This document shows positions 27,927 to 37,933 of a DNA stretch of 64,000 bases, piece after piece; the stretch's first letter is position 1; the number at the start of each line of letters is the position of its first letter. The DNA lies in NCBI GenBank assembly GCA_016721765.1, contig JADKHO010000001.1, positions 2,158,001 through 2,222,000 on the forward strand, in the 5' to 3' direction. The notes below the pieces were generated by a model. The model ran no database searches. It was not told where the DNA came from and was given only the letters and a program-made list of their open reading frames with translations. The stretch is from Bacteroidota bacterium. GTDB lineage: Bacteria > Bacteroidota > Bacteroidia > UBA4408. Both the position numbers and the translations under genes were made by a program.

Positions 27927-28535
27927 CTAGTTAGATTCAATTATGGTTCTAAAAGTAAGATTGATGCGTGCTTGCGAAATCTTTTTTGTAGGCGGTAAGC
28001 GATGCAGCCAATTGTTTTGGGTGGTTCCTTTCATTACCAACAAACTGCCGTGTTCGAGCAACAGTGAAACTACTTTTTTGCTTTGCTTGTGTTTAAATGC
28101 AAATTTTCTTTCAGCACCAAAACTAAGTGAGGCGATGGCACCGTTCTTTTTTAAGTCCTTTTCACCATCGCTGTGCCAGGCCATTCCTTCTTCTCCGCTA
28201 TGGTATAAATTTAATAAGCAGGAATTGTAAGTTTCTCCGCTTGAAGTTTCGCAAAGTGCTTTTAATTCCAGTAGTTCTTTAGTCCATGGAAGCGCCTGTT
28301 TAGTAGTGTTTGAATAGGTATATTCAAATTGTGAATCGCCATACCAGGCAACTTTTCTTTTGGTAATAATACGTTTTCCAAAAATGATGGCTTGGTCGTT
28401 TTCCCATTGGATGTTGGCTAACAAGGCAGTATAAAAAGCATTTGCTGCGCTTGTATTCATAAGCTTTCCATAATATATTACTTCACCGTCAAAGGGTAAT
28501 ATAGTGGAAATAACTTCAGTATTGAATAAGTCCAT
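27927..28535 (-). CDS. AlkB-like 2-oxoglutarate/Fe(II) dioxygenase
   Basis: A 202-aa enzyme of the AlkB family, which removes alkyl groups from DNA or RNA bases by oxidation. Iron ligands are H121 and D123 (MAWHSDGE) and H178 (WLHRLPPTKK). The 2-oxoglutarate-binding arginines are R190 and R196 (QARINLTFRT). The NLYHSGEEGMAWHSD context is characteristic of the ALKBH2/3-like bacterial group. The length is normal. It is transcribed away from the propeller gene, sharing a 245-base divergent region. Confidence 0.92.
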   Translation of the reverse strand: MDLFNTEVISTILPFDGEVIYYGKLMNTSAANAFYTALLANIQWENDQAIIFGKRIITKRKVAWYGDSQFEYTYSNTTKQALPWTKELLELKALCETSSGETYNSCLLNLYHSGEEGMAWHSDGEKDLKKNGAIASLSFGAERKFAFKHKQSKKVVSLLLEHGSLLVMKGTTQNNWLHRLPPTKKISQARINLTFRTIIESN

Positions 28536-28780
28536 TTGGGTAAATTAAGGAGGAATCATTTATGTTAAAAGTACGTAACTTCTTTTGATAGGATTTAATT
28601 ATATTAGACTTGATAATTGTTCTTAACTATAATTATGGTCAGATTCAGAAGTGTTTTATCCTTATGAGACACGTTTATAAATTTCGATTTCCTTTTGGGT
28701 GTGATATTTTTTGATTTTGTCTTGACAATAATTCTAAATTCACTATTTTTATGGTATTGTGTTCATAAATCTAATTCATT

Positions 28781-31700
28781 ATGTTTCGTTCCCAAATAAG
28801 CGCTATCCAAGCTATTTGTCTATTTTTCGTTTTTGTAGTTTCGTGTAAAGAACAAAATAAAACCCATCCAGTTTCTATTGCATCAAAAACTATTGAAGTT
28901 AAGGGATATATTGTCCCAAAAGATAGTGTAAGTGAGGCTAAAGTTATACCTGTTGGATCACCGGAAATTATTAAGGTTGGCAAGCCAAATGTGGTTCTTG
29001 CGCATTTAAATACGCACGTTGCCGGTGTCCCATCAACAGCAATACTAAATACAGATGCCTTAAGAAAAATTACCCCGGGTGTTGATACCTTTTTGTTACC
29101 CAAAATAATTCGTGCTAAAGGCAAAGTATTACCTGCAGGTAAACCGGAAATTGTGCTTGCTAAAGATGCAGACACCAAAGACAATAACCCGGCAAGTTTT
29201 TCTTATTATAAAACCTTACAAGGGCTTAAGCATAACAATGTTCGCTGTTTGCTTAAGGATAAAGCGGGTAACCTATGGTTCGGCACAAGAGGCGGTGGAG
29301 TGGGATGTTATGACGGGAAATTTTTTACAAATTTTACTGAGAAAGAAGGTCTGAGCAACGATATGGTGATGTGCATTTTTGAAGATAAAAGTGGTAAGCT
29401 TTGGTTCGGTACCAATGGCGGTGGTGTGTGTTGCTACAATGGTAAAACCTTTACCACTTATACTGAAAAGGAAGGCCTATCTAATAATTATGTTTGGAGT
29501 ATTTCAGATGACAAAGATGGAAATCTTTGGATTGGAACTAAAGAAAAGGGAGTATGCCGCTTTGATGGAAATTCTTTTACGAATTTTACTGTGAATGAAG
29601 GCTTGTCCAATAATTTTGTCACCTGTATTTTTAATGATAAAACCGGAGCGCTTTGGTTTGGAACATATGGCGGTGGTTTGAATCGTTACGATGGAAAATC
29701 ATTTACAAATATTACTGTAAATGAGGGCTTAAACGATAATTTAGTTTGGAGTATTCTTGAAGATAAAATCGGAAACCTATGGTTCGGCACAAGCAACGGT
29801 GTTTGTCGATATGATGGAAACAGGGTGGAGGCAATTCAACGCGGTGAAAAAATACCTCAGAAATACCAAAAGGATCTTCAAACACTCCATGGTAAATTGG
29901 TAAAAACTTTAACTCGTTATACCGAAAAGGAAGGGTTATCGCACAAAGAAGTACCCTCAATCATACAAGATAAAGTTGGAAACCTTTGGTTTGGCACCTA
30001 TGGAGGAGGCCTGTGTCGATTTGATGGAAACCGTGTAGATGCAGTTGAACGTGGAGACAATATTCCATTAGATCAACAATTTGATCTTCAAAAAATAAAT
30101 GGAAAGTTGGTAAAAACCTTCGTTCATTATACCGAGAATGAAGGATTGTCAGATAATATTATTTGGAGTTTGCTGGAGGATAAAAGTGGAAACCTCTGGG
30201 TTGGGACTTATAACGGAGGGCTCAATCGATATGATGGAAAGATCTTTACCAATTATTCAGAAATAGATGGCTTAACCAACAATTTCGTTACCTGTATTAT
30301 AGAAGATAAAAGTAAAAATTTGTGGTTCGCAACGAATAATGGACTCTGTCATTATGATGGAAAAACCTTTACCAATTTCACAGAGAAAGAAGGCTTGCCA
30401 AAAAAATTTATTTTTTCATTGTTAGAAGATAGAAATGGCAATATCTGGATTGGATTTAATGGTGGTGGTGTATGCCGTTATGATGGTAAATCGTTTGCTG
30501 TTTTTACAACTAATGAAGGCTTAACTAATAATTTTATCAATACTATTTTCGAAGATAGGGAAGGAAACATTTGGTTTGGTTCGGATTACGGAGTTTGCAG
30601 ATATGACGGAAATCGAGTTGAAGCTATTGAACGAGGAGAAAATATTCCAATAGCAGCGCAACACAATCTAATAAAACAAAATGGAAAATGGATTAAAACC
30701 TTTACTAACTATACAGTAAAGGAAGGTCTATCCAGTAATCTAATTTTGGATATTTTAGAAGATAAGCAAGGAAACATTTGGTTTTCAACGGAAGGAGGTG
30801 GTATTTGTAGCTATGATGGAAAAACCTTTACCCATTATACTGAGAAAGAAGGATTAGCTAATAATTCGATTTCAAGCATGTGCCAAGATAAAAGTGGTCA
30901 CCTTTGGTTAGGCACATCTGAAGGATGTATGTTTTACGACGGTAAATATTTAACTATTTTAACTGAGAAGGAAGGGCTCGTGAATAATGCTGTACAAGGC
31001 ATTATTCAGGATGTTGATGGAAATATGTGGTTTGGTACAAGGAAAGGATTAAGTAAAATGGGCGCAGCTCAATTGAATAAGTTGAGCCAAAAAAGCAATC
31101 CCTCCGTCGCTTCAAATGTGTCATTGTTTTATAACTATGGATATAATGATGGATTCTTTGGATTGAACTGCCGCCGTAATTCAGTTTTTCAAGATAGTAA
31201 AGGTAGAATTTGGTGGGGTGCAGATGTACTTACTTGTTATGAACCCAAAGAAGATCATTTAGATACTATTGCTCCCTTAGTGAATATAACAAGTGTAAAA
31301 TTATTTGGTGAAGAAATTGAATGGTCAAAATTAAACTCTGTTAGTGTTGATAGCCTAGGAAAGGAAATAGTTAATGGAACTATGCGAGATACAATTTTAT
31401 CAAATGGAATACAGTTAAAGGAAATAAAATTTGATGGGCTATCACAATGGTACAATTTGCCTGAGCATTTGAGTCTACCCTATAAAAACAACAATCTTAG
31501 CTTTTCTTTTATAGGTGTACATATGCAAAGCCGAAATCACATTCTGTACCAATATAAATTAGAAGGCTTAGATTCGGAATGGAGTGCCATCACAGATAAA
31601 ACAGAAGCAACTTGCAGCAACTTACCCAATGGTAATTTCATTTTTAAAGTTAGAGCCTTGAACCAAAGTGGTGTTTGGAGCCGGCCATTTGAATTTAAAT

Positions 31701-32677
31701 TTGTTGTTCGCCCTCCATGGTGGCTTACCTGGTGGTTTCGTTCATTTATGGTAATCGTTTTGATTATGGCATCTTATGGATTTTTTCAATGGAGAACAGC
31801 ACTTTTAAGAAAGGAAAATGAAAATCTCGAAAGAACTGTCGAAGAGCGAACAGCTGTTGTTATTGAACAAAAACAAGTTATCGAAGAAAAGCATAAAGAA
31901 ATAACGGATAGTATAAATTATGCAGAACGAATTCAAAGAGCTTTGCTCGCAAATAAAGCTCTTTTGGATGAAAATTTAAAGGAGTATTTTATTTTCTTTA
32001 ATCCAAAGGACATTGTGAGTGGAGATTTTTATTGGGCAACAAAATTGAACGATAATAATTTTCTTCTTGTTACTGCAGACAGCACCGGACATGGTGTTCC
32101 AGGCGCTATTATGAGTATTTTAAATATTGCAAGTTTAAGAGAAGCATCTTCAAAAGGAATAGCACGACCCGATTTATTGTTGAATGAAACTAGGAAATTG
32201 ATTATTGAGAATTTAAGATACGATGGAAGCGAGGAAGGCGGAAAGGATGGAATGGATGGAAGTATACTTAGTTTTGATTTTAAGAACAATATTTTGGAAT
32301 GTGCTTGTGCTTATAATTCAGTTTGGTTAGTTCGTAATAGTGGGATGGAAGGCGATGTGAGCGAGTACAAATTAATAGAAATTAAGGCTGACAGAATGCC
32401 GATTGGAAAGCATAGTAACGATATGAACGCATTTACTAGACATACCGTAAAATTGCAAAAGGGGGATGTAATATATGCGCTTACGGATGGATTTCCTGAT
32501 CAATTTGGTGGAGCCCGCGGTAAAAAGTTTAAAAATAAGCAACTGCAAGAGTTATTATTATCAATTAATTACGAGCCGATGGAAGTGCAAAGAAACATCT
32601 TGAATGATGTTTTTGATAATTGGAAAGGAAATTTAAAACAGGTGGATGATGTTTGTATAATTGGTGTAAGAGTTTAA
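28781..32677 (+). CDS. Lipoprotein-anchored two-component-propeller sensor with SpoIIE-type phosphatase
   Basis: A 1298-aa membrane sensor. It has a signal peptide with lipobox VVSC (C22), a proline/valine-rich linker, and 14 propeller blades (about 145-790) of the type EDKSGNLWFGT..GG..RYDGK.FTNFT..EGLSNN. A Y_Y_Y domain (about 895-970), one transmembrane segment (about 983-1004) and a coiled coil (about 1010-1060) follow. It ends in a PP2C/SpoIIE phosphatase (about 1065-1298) with DSTGHGVPGAIMS, DGSILSFDF and TDGFPDQFGG providing metal-binding aspartates. Fourteen blades equal two seven-bladed propellers. Three blades carry a similar inserted segment. By analogy it senses an outside ligand and dephosphorylates an anti-sigma-antagonist-type partner; no such partner is adjacent. 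Confidence 0.9.
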   Translation: MFRSQISAIQAICLFFVFVVSCKEQNKTHPVSIASKTIEVKGYIVPKDSVSEAKVIPVGSPEIIKVGKPNVVLAHLNTHVAGVPSTAILNTDALRKITPGVDTFLLPKIIRAKGKVLPAGKPEIVLAKDADTKDNNPASFSYYKTLQGLKHNNVRCLLKDKAGNLWFGTRGGGVGCYDGKFFTNFTEKEGLSNDMVMCIFEDKSGKLWFGTNGGGVCCYNGKTFTTYTEKEGLSNNYVWSISDDKDGNLWIGTKEKGVCRFDGNSFTNFTVNEGLSNNFVTCIFNDKTGALWFGTYGGGLNRYDGKSFTNITVNEGLNDNLVWSILEDKIGNLWFGTSNGVCRYDGNRVEAIQRGEKIPQKYQKDLQTLHGKLVKTLTRYTEKEGLSHKEVPSIIQDKVGNLWFGTYGGGLCRFDGNRVDAVERGDNIPLDQQFDLQKINGKLVKTFVHYTENEGLSDNIIWSLLEDKSGNLWVGTYNGGLNRYDGKIFTNYSEIDGLTNNFVTCIIEDKSKNLWFATNNGLCHYDGKTFTNFTEKEGLPKKFIFSLLEDRNGNIWIGFNGGGVCRYDGKSFAVFTTNEGLTNNFINTIFEDREGNIWFGSDYGVCRYDGNRVEAIERGENIPIAAQHNLIKQNGKWIKTFTNYTVKEGLSSNLILDILEDKQGNIWFSTEGGGICSYDGKTFTHYTEKEGLANNSISSMCQDKSGHLWLGTSEGCMFYDGKYLTILTEKEGLVNNAVQGIIQDVDGNMWFGTRKGLSKMGAAQLNKLSQKSNPSVASNVSLFYNYGYNDGFFGLNCRRNSVFQDSKGRIWWGADVLTCYEPKEDHLDTIAPLVNITSVKLFGEEIEWSKLNSVSVDSLGKEIVNGTMRDTILSNGIQLKEIKFDGLSQWYNLPEHLSLPYKNNNLSFSFIGVHMQSRNHILYQYKLEGLDSEWSAITDKTEATCSNLPNGNFIFKVRALNQSGVWSRPFEFKFVVRPPWWLTWWFRSFMVIVLIMASYGFFQWRTALLRKENENLERTVEERTAVVIEQKQVIEEKHKEITDSINYAERIQRALLANKALLDENLKEYFIFFNPKDIVSGDFYWATKLNDNNFLLVTADSTGHGVPGAIMSILNIASLREASSKGIARPDLLLNETRKLIIENLRYDGSEEGGKDGMDGSILSFDFKNNILECACAYNSVWLVRNSGMEGDVSEYKLIEIKADRMPIGKHSNDMNAFTRHTVKLQKGDVIYALTDGFPDQFGGARGKKFKNKQLQELLLSINYEPMEVQRNILNDVFDNWKGNLKQVDDVCIIGVRV

Positions 32678-33129
32678 AGAAATGCAAAGAAAGCCAATTG
32701 ACTTTTAGCTTCAAATATACTATTCACATTCGTTGCAAATTAACGCAAATACTACACTGAAAACCAATAATATTGCGAACTTTCACGATTAACTCGTTGC
32801 CCAAACGGTATATAAAGTATTGCATCCAACACACTGAGTGCCTTATTTTTTTAGTTCATTAAAATTTGCATCCTATTTTCGAACGCGCTGGCAGTATGTA
32901 ATTCATCAGTTTATTATAAATCACTTGTTCAATGATTCATGCTTATTTTTTGATTTGAATAAAATACCAATTACTTCGTTTCACCTTTGTAACCGCGCAC
33001 AAACACAGTACTAAATTAAAGTCAAAAAGTAAACTCTCGATTAAGGATCAAATCATAAACTAAAAAGGGAAGACACGATTTAACTCGATACTTCCCTTTT
33101 GCGGTTTTAATTGGGGTTAGAGCGTTATC
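32678..33129. other. 452-base convergent gap, nothing recognised apart from a terminator
   Basis: AT-rich, with no convincing open frame. It separates the stop of the sensor gene from the stop of a T9SS protein gene. The only clear structure is the hairpin at 33063-33100. It lacks the composite repeat modules found in four of the other convergent gaps. Confidence 0.5.
33063..33100 (-). terminator. Ten-base hairpin terminator
   Basis: Arms AAAAGGGAAG (33063-33072) and CTTCCCTTTT (33091-33100) are perfectly complementary with an 18-base loop. Read on the minus strand, the second arm runs into a T-rich tail, so it is placed to end the T9SS protein transcript at 33130. Confidence 0.75.
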
Positions 33130-34059
33130 TTAATTTTTTACAAATTTTGAACTTAAAACTTGATTGTTTTGCATCACGGATATGAAATAGATTCCGGATG
33201 CCAATGCGCTTAAATCAAGTTCGGTTTGATTTTTAACATAAGCAACTTGTTCTCCGAGTTTATTAATTATTCTCACCTCAAATGGAGACGTTTGAGTTAA
33301 GTTAAGTTTTATACGGTTTGCAGCAGGGTTAGGGGAGATGTTAAGTTGTGATTTTGATTCATTTGCTTGAATTGCTGTAGTGTTGGTTACAAAATTAAAT
33401 CCAACATTGTCAACTATAAGTCTTGTTCCAAAAGTTGGTTGTCGCAATCCGGGAGTGGCGGTGTAAAAATTGTGAATGCTTAAACTGTAAAATGCCGCAT
33501 CACCGGCAAGGTAGTAATTAATTGGCGCCGCAGCCTGTGTATAGGTACTAGCTGAATCAGAAATGATTAAAATTCCACCGGCCAATTGATTGCCTAGACT
33601 GTCCCACAGTGCAATTTGTGCATAGGCTGAATCTCCATACACCGGAAAAAACTTATAGGTAAAGCCAAAATTAATTGGCGCAAATGGTGTAAATGGAGTG
33701 GAGTGGGTGGGAATCAAATTAAGCAAACCCCAAGAACTGAACACTGAATCTTCATCGCACGCTACAGCTCCCGCAATACCTGTATTGGTGGTATAATTGA
33801 ATGCATTAGCAAGTTGAAGTGCATGCGTGCCACCAAATGCGTCATTTACCGGTGCATAAAAAGGATTGTCGTACACAATTGAGTCGTTGTGGCTCACTCC
33901 ATTTGAATCAATGAAGACGGAAAATATATACACATTACCCCAATTGCAAAGGCTTCCATCCGGATTTATTTTCTCAAAACTACTGTTGGGAATTTGAGCT
34001 AAACTTTCAAATGAATGAACTATAAAAGTGATACAAATTAGGATGCCAAAAGTCTTCAT
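33130..34059 (-). CDS. T9SS type A sorting-domain protein
   Basis: About 309 aa. It has a signal peptide (MKTFGILICITFIV...SLAQ), then IPNSSFEKINPDGSLCNWGN, a beginning typical of Bacteroidota secreted jelly-roll domains. The middle is strand-rich (FGFTYKFFPVYGDSAYAQIAL). The C-terminal sorting domain (about the last 75 residues) begins QLNISPNPAANRIKL and ends QVLSSKFVKN. ATG 34059 is chosen because it begins a clean signal peptide; ATG 34092 and 34125 are in frame upstream. It is exported by type IX secretion. The ligand or enzyme role is unknown. Confidence 0.8.
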   Translation of the reverse strand: MKTFGILICITFIVHSFESLAQIPNSSFEKINPDGSLCNWGNVYIFSVFIDSNGVSHNDSIVYDNPFYAPVNDAFGGTHALQLANAFNYTTNTGIAGAVACDEDSVFSSWGLLNLIPTHSTPFTPFAPINFGFTYKFFPVYGDSAYAQIALWDSLGNQLAGGILIISDSASTYTQAAAPINYYLAGDAAFYSLSIHNFYTATPGLRQPTFGTRLIVDNVGFNFVTNTTAIQANESKSQLNISPNPAANRIKLNLTQTSPFEVRIINKLGEQVAYVKNQTELDLSALASGIYFISVMQNNQVLSSKFVKN

Positions 34060-34278
34060 TTTTATTATTCCGGTTTTGATTGCGTTTTTCATTTGCGTGC
34101 TGTTTTGGTAAATTCTTGCTTTCATAAGGTTCTATTTTTGGTTAGTATTTTCCTTCAACTTTCAATTTAGTTGAACAGGATAAAACTACAGTGGCCTTTT
34201 ACTTTTTCATAATTTTAGAGGTATACAGGAGGTAGACAAGTTTGATTTTTAATGTATGCAAGAGGTAAACAAAAGTAT

Positions 34279-34635
34279 TTATTTTAGATTTAGTATAAAA
34301 TCAGTAAGATTATCTTCGGTATTTAATTGCAATTTTTTACGTAAACGATAGCGTGCTGTTTTCACGCTATCGGGCGAAATATTTAAAATGCCTGCCATTT
34401 CTTTTGTGGAGAGATTGAGTTTTATGAGCGCACAAATGCGTAAATCATTCGGGCTAATATCCGGATAGGATTGTTTGAGTCGTGCATAAAAGTTTTTGTT
34501 AATGCTTTCAAAGTGAGAATTAAAATCGGTCCATTCCTTATCGTGATTTAATCCTTTGTTTATAAGCTTTGTGAGGGAATTATCTTTTTGAAGTTTCTCA
34601 TCTGATTCCACTTTTTCTTGAAGTTCATGCATCAA
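34279..34635 (-). CDS. TPR-LuxR regulator, C-terminal fragment with helix-turn-helix
   Basis: A 118-residue segment that is the DNA-binding end of the gene upstream. It holds a coiled stretch (LMHELQEKVESDEKL), then FYARLKQSYPDISPNDLRICALIKLNLS and the LuxR-type helix-turn-helix TKEMAGILNISPDSVKTARY. The matching N-terminal half is the adjacent TPR fragment. The reading frame changes at a T run (34640-34645), where one extra A on the coding strand would restore a continuous protein through LQKNELMHEL. Bacteroidota TPR-LuxR proteins combine TPR repeats, one membrane helix and this domain. Confidence 0.8.
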   Translation of the reverse strand: MMHELQEKVESDEKLQKDNSLTKLINKGLNHDKEWTDFNSHFESINKNFYARLKQSYPDISPNDLRICALIKLNLSTKEMAGILNISPDSVKTARYRLRKKLQLNTEDNLTDFILNLK

Positions 34636-35885
34636 TTCGTTTTTTGAAGCATTTGTAAAGTCATGGCGCTCAATTGACTTTCCTTAAATTCAAGCTCATT
34701 TTGCAATTGCTGTTCCTTTAATTTTTTTTGCTCTTCCTGTGCGATGAATAGCGAAGCATTTGCGGCTAAGAGTTGTTTGTCGCGCGCATTTATTTTTCTT
34801 AAAAACAAAATTATTCCGGCTGCAATTAGCAACAAGGAAGCGATTCCAAGGTACAAGAGGTAATTGGTGAGTTTTGCAATGTCTTTTTCCTTTTGTAATA
34901 AGCTTAGTAAGCGATCCTTTTCGGCAACATCGAATTGCACTTCCAGGCTTTTGGTAACCTTATCTTTTTCCCAATTGGCGAGCGAATCTTTTAAAATGCG
35001 TATTTCTTCATCCAGTTGAAGTGCTTCAGCAAAACGACTTTGTTGCTTTTTTAATTGAAGAAGTGCATTCAAGGCATTCAAATAAAATGATTTATCTGAT
35101 AAGTTACTTGCGATTTCTTTCGCTTGCTGATAATTTGCCTCCGCTTTAACATCATTTTTTTCGAAATGAGAATGCCATTTCCCCAATCCAATCCATGCCG
35201 ATACTTGTGCTTGGCGATTCCCTGTGCTATCTGCAATAGCGAGTGATTTGGAAAATAAAGCTAAACTCAAATCCTTGTTTTCGTGTCGCAATTCAATTTC
35301 TGCCACACTTAGATAAGAGCCGGGTAAGTACATCCAATTGTGGGTTAGTATTCTTTCATTTAGCGCAAGTCGGTGAAAATATTCGGCCGAATCATGCTGG
35401 TTTAGTCGGGTATAAGCAATTCCAAGACTATTGTAAATTAAGCCTAAGTAAGAACTGGTATCGTTTTTATCCGGAAATCCTTTTTGAGCTTCTTTGCTTA
35501 ATGAAATGGATTCGCGGTATTTTCCTTGTCGGCTTTTAATAGTGCTGATGAGTTGAAGGCATTTGGAACGCCCGGTGAGTGCCTGTTGCGGATTGCTTTG
35601 TTCGAGTTTTTTTAAATTCAGCCATAGCATTCAAACAAAACTTAAGACCATGGCTGTAACTTGCACCAAAGCTGCAAATACCCATGTTTAGCAGCGCTGT
35701 TGCAGCGTTTAGTGTATTGCTTTCGGCTAAAGCCGATTGATAGGCTGATTCGAAATTTCGCAGTGCCGTAGTATCGTTGTCTTTTAATAAATTGGCCCAA
35801 CCCTTTTGAATATGTATGTCAGATTCAGCAGTAAGTGCTTGAAAGCATTGTACAATAAGAAACAGGAATGGGATTATTTTTTCAC
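34632..35885 (-). CDS. TPR-LuxR regulator, N-terminal TPR and membrane fragment (frameshifted)
   Basis: The N-terminal part of a TPR-LuxR regulator. The longest single open frame is 34632-35630. The sequence upstream to GTG 35885 continues the protein in another frame (signal-like start KKIIPFLFLIVQCFQALTA), with breaks at A/T runs 35607-35613 and 35877-35882. Tetratricopeptide-like helical pairs fill most of it (for example SYLGLIYNSLGIAYTRLNQH). One membrane segment (LLYLGIASLLLIAAGIILFL) and a coiled coil follow, then the frame break into the helix-turn-helix part. All three breaks in this gene are one-base homopolymer changes. Confidence 0.75.
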
Positions 35886-36033
35886 TTCAAAATTTAGCGC
35901 AACAATTCAACACTTCTCTTTAAAAGGAGCACATCACAAATGTGAAGATATTTTTGTGGATTTTATTAAAAATGGGAACATATTGATAAATGTATACCAT
36001 TTGTCTACCTACTTTTAACAACAAAACTCTTTT

Positions 36034-36693
36034 TTAAAGCTTGCGGTAATAAAACGAATTGCTTTTTAAATCTTGAAATGCGATAACACCGTGTGATTTG
36101 TTGCTATACATTTTATATACAAAATTTACATTTAATCCCGGGTCAACATATGGGTTGTTTGCCGTGTCAACTGTATGTTCAACTACCTTAGAATAGGTTT
36201 GACCACCAACTGAATAGCTGGGCAAAAGAATGTCGTTTCCTGAAAGTTCGATATCCGGATTTAGATGGTAAGTGCTGGTTCCATCCAAAACATGGTATGA
36301 AATAGTAAAGCCATTTGTTTCATCGCCATATATATCCACATAAAGATCATTAAATAAAAGTATGGTTTTTCCGGCTGAATTTGTTTTTCGATATGAAGTA
36401 TCATTCGTATGAGCCGAAGCGCCTGCTCGCGGGTAATTATAACACTCACAAGGCGTGGGAAAAGATGTTCTACATGTTCGTTGTTCGAATGCTGTTGCGT
36501 ACTTCGCTTTTCCTATAAAAATTATTTGCTGCCCAATTGAATCTGTAAATCGAATTGTGTCTCCTTCATCGTATGGAAGCCAATCCAAATGTGATTCCGG
36601 GAAACCGGGACAATCAATTACTTTCTTACGTTTACAAGCAACAAACGGTAGTAATAAAATTAGTGCAAATATTATTTTATTATTCAATTTCAT
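36034..36693 (-). CDS. Hypothetical lipoprotein, 219 aa
   Basis: A lipoprotein with lipobox LLPFVAC (C20) after a clean signal peptide. The mature part has four cysteines in its N-terminal third (DCPGF, RTCRTSFPTPCECYN) and is strand-rich afterwards (TILLFNDLYVDIYGD, VNFVYKMYSNKSHG). No family is recognised. It is intact and lies between two frameshifted genes on the same strand, facing the same way as both. Confidence 0.7.
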   Translation of the reverse strand: MKLNNKIIFALILLLPFVACKRKKVIDCPGFPESHLDWLPYDEGDTIRFTDSIGQQIIFIGKAKYATAFEQRTCRTSFPTPCECYNYPRAGASAHTNDTSYRKTNSAGKTILLFNDLYVDIYGDETNGFTISYHVLDGTSTYHLNPDIELSGNDILLPSYSVGGQTYSKVVEHTVDTANNPYVDPGLNVNFVYKMYSNKSHGVIAFQDLKSNSFYYRKL

Positions 36694-36753
36694 GAATCAA
36701 AGCATTCTTGAGGAGTACATTAAAGTACCTTCTTAATGCTAAATTATAAATTC

Positions 36754-37154
36754 TCATGAAACGAAAGAAGCGTTTTGATGTCCTTCCACGAAATACATAT
36801 CTATTTCGCCTTTATTTTTGCCTCAATTTTTCCACGGTAAGTGCATATAAATTGATCTTTAATAAGTGCATAAGTACTTCCACTGATATTTACTTTGCCG
36901 GGTTCGCCGCTGCTCTCCATGCGTGAAGCAGTATTTACGGCATCACCCCAAATATCGTAGGCAAATTTTTTGATGCCTACAATTCCTGCTACTACCGGTC
37001 CGGTATGCACGCCAATACGAATTTCGAAAAAGAGTTCACCTTGCGCTTCGCGTTTTATTTTTTCAGCAAGCATAAAATCACGAATGGCTAGTGCCGCGCA
37101 AATAGTATCTACAGCATTCGTTGAATTAGCCACAGGCAATCCGCCTGCGCACAT
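36754..37154 (-). CDS. TPR-adenylate cyclase, C-terminal cyclase fragment
   Basis: The second half of a class III nucleotide cyclase domain: FFEIRIGVHTGPVVAGIVG, YDIWGDAVNTASRMESS with the transition-state asparagine and arginine, and GKVNISGSTYALI. The open frame is 36801-37154. Allowing one added A at the T run 36815-36819 extends the protein through EAKNKGEIDMYFVEGHQ to a stop at 36754. The start of this fragment joins the middle fragment by a second break at 37178-37182, restoring KIKTIGDAYMCAGGLP. The lysine (EKIK) and the aspartate (YDIWGD) are the residue pair typical of adenylate rather than guanylate cyclases. Confidence 0.8.
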
Positions 37155-37165
37155 ATAGGCATCGC

Positions 37166-37933
37166 CTATCGTTTTAATTTTTCGACACCAAAGCGCTGCA
37201 CAATTTTATCGAATTCGCTGTAACAAAAATTAATTTCATTAACCAGTTCTTGAGCTGATTTTTGCTCACTTACCTTGGTGAAATTTTTAAAATCGGTAAA
37301 TAGGATGGTGACTTGATCAAAATCTTTTGCTTTTGCTGCACCTGTCGATTTTAACTCTTCGGCTGTTTCTTGGGGTAAAATGTTGAGTAATAATTCATCG
37401 CTTCTTTGTTTTTCTTTGAAGATGCGGTTACGCTGCCTAAATACAACTCCGGCAAATAGCAGCACAATTGCAAAGCCTGCCACAAATCCATTACGCATGA
37501 GTTTTTGTTTCGCTATTTCGGCTTTAGATATGGCATCTTTCTTTTCTTGTTCACTTTTTAAAACGGCTTCCTTTTTTTCGTATTCATACTTAAACTGTGT
37601 TTGTAAGGCAGCTTTTCTACTTTTATCATTTTCAACACTGTCGCGCATTTGAATATACAGGTCGCTCATTTCAAGCGCATCCTTGTATTGCTTTTTTTGT
37701 CGAAATAATGCATCTAAATTGTAGGCTGCATTTCTGATATTTTCAGGATAACCCAGTTCACGGGCTAGTAACAATGACTTTTTTAAATACACTTCACCTG
37801 CAGCATTCCCTTCGGCAATTAGAGTAGTGCCATATAAATCGCTAACAACGGTAAGACCTAATTTATCACCCATTTCTTCAAAATTTTGTAAACTCTTTAG
37901 GTAATGGTTTTTAGCATCCTCCTTACGATTCAA
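37166..37933 (-). CDS. TPR-adenylate cyclase, middle fragment (TPR end, membrane helix, cyclase start)
   Basis: Contains the last TPR units (NIRNAAYNLDALFRQKKQY), a lysine/glutamate coiled coil (YEKKEAVLKSEQEKKDAI), one membrane segment (GFVAGFAIVLLFAGVVF) and the beginning of the class III cyclase domain. NILPQETAEELKSTG is the usual linker motif, and ILFTDFKNFTKVSEQ carries the first metal-binding aspartate. The protein breaks off at KLKR, where a missing A shifts the frame before GDAYM. The expected topology is periplasmic TPR with the cyclase inside the cell. Confidence 0.8.
   Translation of the reverse strand: MNRKEDAKNHYLKSLQNFEEMGDKLGLTVVSDLYGTTLIAEGNAAGEVYLKKSLLLARELGYPENIRNAAYNLDALFRQKKQYKDALEMSDLYIQMRDSVENDKSRKAALQTQFKYEYEKKEAVLKSEQEKKDAISKAEIAKQKLMRNGFVAGFAIVLLFAGVVFRQRNRIFKEKQRSDELLLNILPQETAEELKSTGAAKAKDFDQVTILFTDFKNFTKVSEQKSAQELVNEINFCYSEFDKIVQRFGVEKLKR

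Noticed and set aside
34632..34660. Programmed -1 frameshifting at the A run in the TPR-LuxR gene
   Set aside because: The hexamer does not form a full slippery heptamer in the reading frame, and similar A-run breaks occur in unrelated genes, so a one-base indel is simpler.
35806..36018. Small plus-strand open frame
   Set aside because: It covers the start of the opposite-strand regulator and has no ribosome site or recognisable features.
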